From [Phormidium] sp. LEGE 05292 (lineage in GTDB: Bacteria > Cyanobacteriota > Cyanobacteriia > Cyanobacteriales > Aerosakkonemataceae): a DNA stretch of 39,102 nt. The translations under genes and the position numbers were made by a program. Below, piece by piece: positions 33,991 to 39,102 of the stretch. Under the pieces are notes generated by a model that was not told the DNA's origin, did no database searches, and saw only the letters and a list, made by a program, of their open reading frames with translations. Every line of letters begins with the position of its first letter. The first letter of the stretch is position 1. The DNA lies in assembly GCF_015207735.1 (NCBI RefSeq), contig NZ_JADEWG010000055.1:1-39102 (forward strand), written 5' to 3'.

Positions 33991-34531
33991 AGCTGATGCA
34001 GAAGTTCTCCTTATAGAGTATTCCCAAAAGTTTCTGCCAAATTTTCACCAGACTGCGATCTCGCATACTGTATTTTCCGTTCAGGAGACTCCCGAAATGA
34101 AAATTTGCCGCTTCAGGAAGCTACACTTTTTCCTGGGAATACAGTACAAGTTTCCAGTCTGAAATTAAGCTAAACTGACAAATTTACCCATTTAACCGGG
34201 ATTCGCTGTCAGCAGTACGATTTTTCATAGATGAGTCAGTTAAGGAAGAGTATTTTTCCTCTACCTTTCCAAGATGATAGCCTTAACCAACCCTTTAAGT
34301 AGAGGCTGGTAACAGATTTTAGGAAAGTATTACCTTGTTCCGAAAGAGCAAAGTAGAATAATTAACAGGGTTGACTAGTTCAAGAAATTAGACACAAGCT
34401 CGATAATGGACAAGAAATAGTGAGCTTTATTACTGTTTTTTTTGTAAAGTTAAGGGGGAGCTAGCACAAAATCTATTTTTAGAGCATTTAGTTTGCTGTA
34501 GCTAGCAGTCTCTTAACTGGGTGAGTGGACG
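33991..34531. promoter_or_regulatory. divergent control region between pilB and grpE
   Basis: A 540-base non-coding gap should hold promoters for both operons. I see an interrupted inverted repeat TACTGTATT ... AATACAGTA (34066-34074 and 34138-34146), with TTCC/GGGA partly extending it. A possible grpE promoter TTACCT-18 bases-TAGAAT is at 34330-34359. I do not see a CIRCE element (TTAGCACTC-N9-GAGTGCTAA), so HrcA control of this grpE-dnaK copy is not supported by this gap. Confidence 0.35.
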
Positions 34532-35248
34532 ATGATAGAAGAATCTAAACAGACAGAACAAACGGAAAATATAATCGCTAACGTAGCTGAGGAGAACAAC
34601 AATTCAGCCCAGATGTCAGCCCATCTGGAAACAGAACTAAACTCGGAAGTAGCTGCGACCGATGCTACTGTGGATCAAGAAACCTCGTCAGCAGGAGATG
34701 CCGCTGAATGGGAAGAAATGGAAGCGGAAATCTCTGCCTTGGAACAGCAAGTAGCTGGATTAAAAGCACAACTGGAAGAACGTACCAGCCAATATATGCG
34801 AATTGCGGCGGATTTTGATAATTTCCGCAAGCGCAGCCAAAAAGAAAAGGAAGAGTTAGACCAGCAGGTAAAGTGTAATACTCTGGGGGCACTCTTACCA
34901 GTAGTGGATAATTTTGAGCGGGCACAAGCCCAAATTAAACCCCAAACTGACGCAGAAAAAAATATTCACAAAAGCTATCAAAGCATTTACAAGCAAATGG
35001 TAACGGCTCTGAAAAGTTTGGGGGTATCTCCGATGCGTCCAAAGGGGCAAGAATTTAACCCGAATTTACATGAGGCGGCGATTCAGGAACCAACTAATGA
35101 GTATCCAGAGGGAACAGTGATTGATGAACTGATTCCTGGGTATTTTTTGGGAGATAGAGTCCTGCGTCATGCAGTGGTGAAAGTTGCTGCTCCTGGGGAA
35201 CACATGGTACCCTCAGAGGAAAGCCAGCCTGAGTCACCGGAAAGTTAA
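34532..35248 (+). CDS. grpE: nucleotide exchange factor GrpE
   Basis: 238 residues. A disordered acidic N-terminal region (about 1-65) is followed by a long coiled coil (about 66-120, AEISALEQQVAGLKAQLEER), then the GrpE core: RIAADFDNFRKRSQKEKEEL, LGALLPVVDNFERAQ and the beta cap with FNPNLHEAAIQEPTNEYPEG and GDRVLRHAVVKVA. The dimer releases ADP from DnaK, and the coiled coil acts as a temperature sensor in the family. It starts the chaperone cluster, with dnaK 124 bases downstream. Confidence 0.95.
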   Translation: MIEESKQTEQTENIIANVAEENNNSAQMSAHLETELNSEVAATDATVDQETSSAGDAAEWEEMEAEISALEQQVAGLKAQLEERTSQYMRIAADFDNFRKRSQKEKEELDQQVKCNTLGALLPVVDNFERAQAQIKPQTDAEKNIHKSYQSIYKQMVTALKSLGVSPMRPKGQEFNPNLHEAAIQEPTNEYPEGTVIDELIPGYFLGDRVLRHAVVKVAAPGEHMVPSEESQPESPES

Positions 35249-35372
35249 GGGGTGTTGGTGATTTTAGATTTGAGATTGTAAATGCAATTAAAAATCTTTA
35301 AAATTTCAATCTACCAAACCTAAGTTACAACAAGCCTGAACAAGAGCATCAAGCGAGAAACTGCCGCGATCT

Positions 35373-37334
35373 ATGGGAAAAGTTATTGGTATCGACCTGG
35401 GCACTACGAATAGTTGCGTCGCCTTTCTAGAAGGCGGTCAACCGATCGTCATATCTAACTCTGAAGGAGGACGAACCACGCCTAGTATAGTGGGATTTGG
35501 CAAAGCTGACGAGCGGTTGGTCGGTCAACTAGCGAAACGGCAAGCGGTCATGAATGCCGAAAATACAATCTACAGTATTAAACGCTTCATTGGTCGTCGT
35601 TGGGATGATACGGAGATCGAGCGATCCCAAGTTCCTTATAACTGCATTAAAGGTAAAGACGATACGGTTGATGTGAAAGTCCGGGGGAAAGCTTACACTC
35701 CACAGGAAATTTCGGCGATGATTCTGCAAAAGTTGAAGCAGGATGCGGAAAATTTCTTGGGAGAACCCGTAGAACAAGCAGTGATTACGGTGCCTGCCTA
35801 TTTTACAGATGCTCAAAGGCAGGCAACCAAAGATGCAGGAACGATCGCAGGGCTGGAAGTATTAAGAATTATTAACGAGCCGACCGCTGCTGCGCTTTCT
35901 TATGGTTTGGACAAACAAGATCAAGAGCAGTTAGTACTAGTATTTGACTTGGGTGGGGGTACTTTTGATGTCTCGATCCTGCAATTAGGTGATGGGGTGT
36001 TTGAAGTCAGAGCTACATCTGGGAATAACCATTTGGGTGGCGATGACTTCGACAACTGCATAGTGCAGTGGATGATTGAGAATTTCCAAGCAACTGAGGG
36101 AATAGACCTGAGTACAGATAAAATGGCGCTTCAACGGTTGCGGGAAGCGGCGGAAAAGGCGAAAATTGAACTTTCTAGCATGGTAACGACCTCGATTAAT
36201 TTGCCGTTTATTACGGCAGATGAAACAGGGCCAAAACATTTGGAAATGTCGCTGACTAAGGCAAACTTTGAAGAGTTGGTGAGTCATTTGGTGGAAAGCA
36301 CCATTGACCCAATGAAGCAAGCTCTCAAAGATGCTGATTTGGTAGCAGGGGATATCGATCGCATTATTCTAGTAGGCGGTTCGACTCGCATTCCCGCAGT
36401 TCAAGAGGCACTTAAGCAGTTTTTTGGGGGCAAAACTCCCGATCGATCGGTCAACCCAGATGAAGCTGTAGCTTTGGGTGCAGCCATTCAAGGCGGCGTG
36501 TTAAGTGGGGAAGTGGAAGACCTGCTGCTGTTGGATGTTACACCTCTGTCCTTGGGAATTGAAACTTTAGGCGAGGTGTTTACCAAAATTATTGACCGGA
36601 ATACCACAATTCCGACAAGCAAATCTCAAGTATTTTCTACCGCCACCGATGGACAAACATCAGTGGAAATTCACGTCTTGCAAGGGGAACGAGCAATGGC
36701 TCGTGATAACAAGAGTTTGGGTAAATTCTTGCTCACAGGGATTCCCCCAGCACCGCGAGGAGTACCGCAAATAGAAGTGTCTTTTGAGATAGACGTAAAT
36801 GGCATTCTCAAAGTGGCAGCACAAGATAAAGGTACAGGTAGAGAGCAAAGCATTCGGATTACTAATACTGGTGGCTTGACGGCTGCTGAAGTGGAACGGA
36901 TGCGGCAAGAAGCGGAAATGTTTGCTGAGGACGATCGGAAACGCAAACAGTTAATCGAAGTCAAAAATCAGGCTGATAGCTTGTTCTATAGCTATGAATC
37001 GACAATGAAAGATAATAGTCAATTCATTAGCGAAGAAATGCAAGCCTACGCGAAAGAAAGGGCGGCAGAATTAAGAGGAGCGATCGCCGATCCCTACATT
37101 TCTATAGAAGAAATGAAACAATTAGTAGATAGTTTCCAACAAATGCTCTTTGATATTGGTGCGGCGGTATATCAGCAAGCTAACCAAGGTCAAACTGATT
37201 TTGTGGATTCCTACTCCGCCTCCCAGCCGGAACCTGTAGATGAGATAGCAACTGTAGCTAGTGAGGACGAAGACTTCGATTTCAACTTTGAAGATGAAAA
37301 CACGGTTAGTGCAGATTACGAAGCCGTAGACTAA
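35373..37334 (+). CDS. dnaK: molecular chaperone DnaK (Hsp70)
   Basis: 653 residues. The ATPase domain starts [20 protein letters not shown], with [30 protein letters not shown] and [13 protein letters not shown] motifs. The substrate domain begins near [14 protein letters not shown], and the C-terminus is acidic ([13 protein letters not shown]). DnaK holds unfolded proteins and releases them on nucleotide exchange. Cyanobacteria carry several DnaKs; linkage to grpE and dnaJ marks this as a stress-cluster copy, but I cannot assign the number. It works with the GrpE and DnaJ encoded on either side. Confidence 0.96.
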   Translation: MGKVIGIDLGTTNSCVAFLEGGQPIVISNSEGGRTTPSIVGFGKADERLVGQLAKRQAVMNAENTIYSIKRFIGRRWDDTEIERSQVPYNCIKGKDDTVDVKVRGKAYTPQEISAMILQKLKQDAENFLGEPVEQAVITVPAYFTDAQRQATKDAGTIAGLEVLRIINEPTAAALSYGLDKQDQEQLVLVFDLGGGTFDVSILQLGDGVFEVRATSGNNHLGGDDFDNCIVQWMIENFQATEGIDLSTDKMALQRLREAAEKAKIELSSMVTTSINLPFITADETGPKHLEMSLTKANFEELVSHLVESTIDPMKQALKDADLVAGDIDRIILVGGSTRIPAVQEALKQFFGGKTPDRSVNPDEAVALGAAIQGGVLSGEVEDLLLLDVTPLSLGIETLGEVFTKIIDRNTTIPTSKSQVFSTATDGQTSVEIHVLQGERAMARDNKSLGKFLLTGIPPAPRGVPQIEVSFEIDVNGILKVAAQDKGTGREQSIRITNTGGLTAAEVERMRQEAEMFAEDDRKRKQLIEVKNQADSLFYSYESTMKDNSQFISEEMQAYAKERAAELRGAIADPYISIEEMKQLVDSFQQMLFDIGAAVYQQANQGQTDFVDSYSASQPEPVDEIATVASEDEDFDFNFEDENTVSADYEAVD

Positions 37335-37580
37335 TAGTAGTTTTGAGTTTTGAATTTTGAGTTTTGAGTTAAATTCATCACTTAAAATTCATGTAGGGGC
37401 GGGTGAGAGTACAGAATCTTTGCTACTCACAAACGATATCTGGACTCTCACCCGCCCCTACAAAAACTTAAAACTATCCTGCCACTGATGAAGAGAGTTT
37501 TGAGTTTTGAGTTAAAATCATAACTTAAAATTCATAACTTAAAACTAATAACTTAAAACTTAAAACTGTACCAGTCCTCT
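37335..37580. repeat. dnaK-dnaJ gap with a long hairpin and AACTTAAAACT runs
   Basis: Two runs of TTTTGAGTTTTGA / AACTTAAAACT low-complexity sequence flank a hairpin with perfect 19-base arms TGTAGGGGCGGGTGAGAGT (37392-37410) and ACTCTCACCCGCCCCTACA (37444-37462). TGTAGGGGCG-type arms are a common dispersed repeat. The hairpin sits inside what should be a single transcript and could cause partial termination or mRNA processing between dnaK and dnaJ. Confidence 0.8.
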
Positions 37581-38720
37581 ATGGCCACCGATTACTATGA
37601 AACTCTAGGCGTTGCTCGCAACGCCGACCAAGAAGAAATCAAGCGAGCCTACCGCCGTCTGGCTCGTAAATACCACCCAGATGTGAACAAAGAAGCTGGG
37701 GCGGAAGACCGCTTTAAAGAAATTAACCGAGCTTATGAAGTGCTCTCCGAACCAGAAATGCGGGCGCGTTACGATCGCTTTGGTCACGCCGGAGTAGAAG
37801 GCGCAGCAGCACAAGGCTTTCAAGACTTAGGCGACATGGGCGGTTTTGCCGATATTTTTGAAAGTTTCTTCAGCGGGTTCGCGGGTCAAAGCGGCGTAGG
37901 AGGACCTCGCACTGGGCGCAGACCCACAGGCCCCGCTAGAGGTGATGACCTGCGATTAGATTTAAAATTAGACTTCCGCGAAGCTGTGTTTGGTGGTGAG
38001 AAGGAAATTCGCATTTCTCACCTAGAAACCTGTGAAACTTGCAGCGGTACAGGTGCTAAACCAGGGACTCGACCTCGGACTTGTGCTACCTGTACAGGTT
38101 CCGGTCAAGTGCGGCGAGTGACACGCACTCCTTTTGGCAGCTTTACTCAAGTTTCCGTCTGCCCTACCTGTAACGGTAGCGGTCAGGTGATTGAAGATAA
38201 GTGTGAAACCTGCGATGGTCGGGGTCAAAAGCAAATTACTAAAAAGCTGAAAATTACCATTCCGGCTGGCGTGGATGATGGTACTCGCCTGCGTGTTGCT
38301 TCTGAGGGCGATAGCGGTCAACGAGGTGGCCCTCCGGGTGACTTGTATGTATACTTGTTTGTCAACGAAGACGCAGAGTTTAAGCGGGAAGGAATTAATA
38401 TCCTGTCGCACATTGAAATTAGTTACTTACAGGCAATTTTGGGAGGTCGGCTGGAAGTCAATACAGTGGATGGCCCACAGGAATTGACGATTCCCCCCGG
38501 TACGCAGCCAAAGACAGTTCTAAAATTGGAAAATCGCGGTGTCCCGAAGTTAGGCAACCCAGTAAGTCGGGGAGATCACCTGATTACTGTGGATATTGAA
38601 ATTCCTAACCGGATCACTCCTGAAGAACGTGAATTGTTGGAAAAGTTGGCTAAAATTAGGGGCGAACGCACTGGTAAAGGCGGTATAGAAGGATTCTTTG
38701 GAAATATTTTCCACAAATGA
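37581..38720 (+). CDS. dnaJ: co-chaperone DnaJ (Hsp40, type I)
   Basis: 379 residues with all four parts of a type I DnaJ. The J domain (about 1-70) has the HPD triad in [12 protein letters not shown] Gly/Phe linker (about 75-130) is followed by four zinc-finger repeats ([48 protein letters not shown]) and then the C-terminal substrate domain ([18 protein letters not shown] onward). It stimulates the ATPase of DnaK. The stop overlaps the next gene's start as ATGA, so the TusA-like protein is translated from the same ribosome flow. Confidence 0.95.
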   Translation: MATDYYETLGVARNADQEEIKRAYRRLARKYHPDVNKEAGAEDRFKEINRAYEVLSEPEMRARYDRFGHAGVEGAAAQGFQDLGDMGGFADIFESFFSGFAGQSGVGGPRTGRRPTGPARGDDLRLDLKLDFREAVFGGEKEIRISHLETCETCSGTGAKPGTRPRTCATCTGSGQVRRVTRTPFGSFTQVSVCPTCNGSGQVIEDKCETCDGRGQKQITKKLKITIPAGVDDGTRLRVASEGDSGQRGGPPGDLYVYLFVNEDAEFKREGINILSHIEISYLQAILGGRLEVNTVDGPQELTIPPGTQPKTVLKLENRGVPKLGNPVSRGDHLITVDIEIPNRITPEERELLEKLAKIRGERTGKGGIEGFFGNIFHK

Positions 38721-38995
38721 GTAACTCTGACTTCGGCGTGAGCGCTCAGTCGAACGCCCTATCTACCCCGGATGCCCAGCTAGACCTGCGAGGCACTCCC
38801 TGTCCGATAAATTTTGTCCGCACGAAACTGTGCTTGGAGAAAATGGCTCCCGGTTCTCTGCTGGAAGTATGGTTAGATCCCGGAGAACCGATCGAGCAGG
38901 TTCCTGATAGCCTGACAATGGAAGGTTATCGCATTGAACAAATTGAAGACCGGACTGGCTTTTTTGCCATTTTAGTCCGGCGACCTGCGAGTTGA
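38717..38995 (+). CDS. TusA/SirA-like sulfur-relay protein, altered CPxP motif
   Basis: 92 residues. After an unconserved 20-residue start comes the TusA fold: [20 protein letters not shown], then [19 protein letters not shown] and a RPAS end. TusA proteins carry sulfur on the cysteine of a CPxP motif. Here Cys29 is kept but the fourth position is Asn (CPIN), so sulfur transfer may be changed or lost. The start codon overlaps the dnaJ stop by four bases and the stop is two bases before the rsgA start, so it is fully embedded in a chaperone-ribosome operon. A role in protein quality control, not molybdopterin or tRNA thiolation, is possible but untested. Confidence 0.85.
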   Translation: MSNSDFGVSAQSNALSTPDAQLDLRGTPCPINFVRTKLCLEKMAPGSLLEVWLDPGEPIEQVPDSLTMEGYRIEQIEDRTGFFAILVRRPAS

Positions 38996-38997
38996 GT

Positions 38998-39102
38998 GTG
39001 AATGTAGCAGATGACGATAACGCAGTTTCTCCTTTGTGGGGAACTGTGTTAGCTGTGCAGGCGAATTTTTATCGGGTGAAATTGGGAGATGGGGAGATGG
39101 GG
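38998..39102 (+). CDS. rsgA: start of ribosome-maturation GTPase RsgA (partial)
   Basis: The first 35 codons, cut by the window end. A GTG start two bases after the TusA-like stop is followed by an unconserved tail and LWGTVLAVQANFYRVKL, the usual RsgA N-terminal OB-fold strand. The last residues (GDGEMG) come from a GGGAGATGGGGAGATGGGG run identical to intergenic repeats elsewhere in the window, so the repeat has entered the coding frame. RsgA helps mature the 30S subunit. The rest of the gene is outside the window. Confidence 0.7.
   Translation, partial: MNVADDDNAVSPLWGTVLAVQANFYRVKLGDGEMG

Noticed and set aside
34000-34531. CIRCE heat-shock operator before grpE
   Set aside because: No TTAGCACTC-N9-GAGTGCTAA or close variant was found in the gap.
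36381-36400. GGTTCGACTCGC-like T-arm of a tRNA
   Set aside because: It lies inside the conserved VGGSTRIP codons of dnaK, with no acceptor or anticodon stems around it. No tRNA gene was recognised anywhere in the window.
36660-36964. Antisense frames within dnaK
   Set aside because: The plus-strand frame is clearly DnaK. The antisense frames are by-products of its codon use, as are those within pilB, pilT, proA, dnaJ and the TPR-CHAT gene.

Overview
The window looks like chromosomal DNA of a filamentous cyanobacterium. The highly iterated palindrome GCGATCGC recurs throughout, inside and between genes. Many products belong to cyanobacterium-centred families: DUF1822, DUF928, a CHASE2-CHAT fusion, ClpS beside a DUF2103-like protein, a Tll0287-type heme-domain cyclase, a PEP-CTERM protein and a PilB with an extra C-terminal zinc ribbon. 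Short dispersed repeats fill many intergenic gaps. I cannot fix the genus from sequence alone, and I saw no rRNA, tRNA, insertion-sequence transposase or CRISPR array.

Layout. 1-5.3 kb: a secreted DUF928 protein, then a tight DUF1822 / CHAT-CHASE2 pair. 5.3-8 kb: two small membrane proteins, ClpS with a DUF2103-like partner, a 50-residue AbrB/antitoxin-like protein and two kinds of MITE-like repeat. 8-10 kb: an exported FAD oxidoreductase. 10-15.5 kb: small cyanobacterial proteins (one a free-standing copy of a domain usually fused to TPR-CHAT proteins), a formylglycine-generating-enzyme-fold protein with a short oxidoreductase relic behind it, a methyltransferase and a heme-sensing adenylate cyclase. 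15.6-16.4 kb: a homologue of plant red chlorophyll catabolite reductase. 16.6-22.8 kb: a six-gene minus-strand run of bestrophin, FolB, patatin lipase, two small envelope proteins sharing a repeated PxGN(I/L)LRDD motif, and an exported TPR-CHAT peptidase. 22.9-27.1 kb: ProA, a polysaccharide-type ABC exporter and a convergent M64 metallopeptidase with a PEP-CTERM tail. 27.5-34 kb: MazG, an unknown protein and the type IV pilus motor genes pilB-pilT-pilC. 34.5-39.1 kb: the chaperone cluster grpE-dnaK-dnaJ, a TusA-like protein translationally coupled to dnaJ, and the start of rsgA.

How the genes work together. The pil genes form a type IV pilus motor: extension ATPase, retraction ATPase and platform protein. 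GrpE, DnaK and DnaJ form one refolding machine, and ClpS feeds N-degron substrates to Clp protease. The most unusual part is the pair of caspase-like CHAT loci. One is a membrane CHASE2 receptor with a cytoplasmic CHAT. The other is an exported TPR-CHAT peptidase next to two exported proteins that carry four copies of an arginine-containing motif. I propose the second as a candidate envelope protease-substrate system. That is inference: no database search could be run and the cleavage idea is untested.
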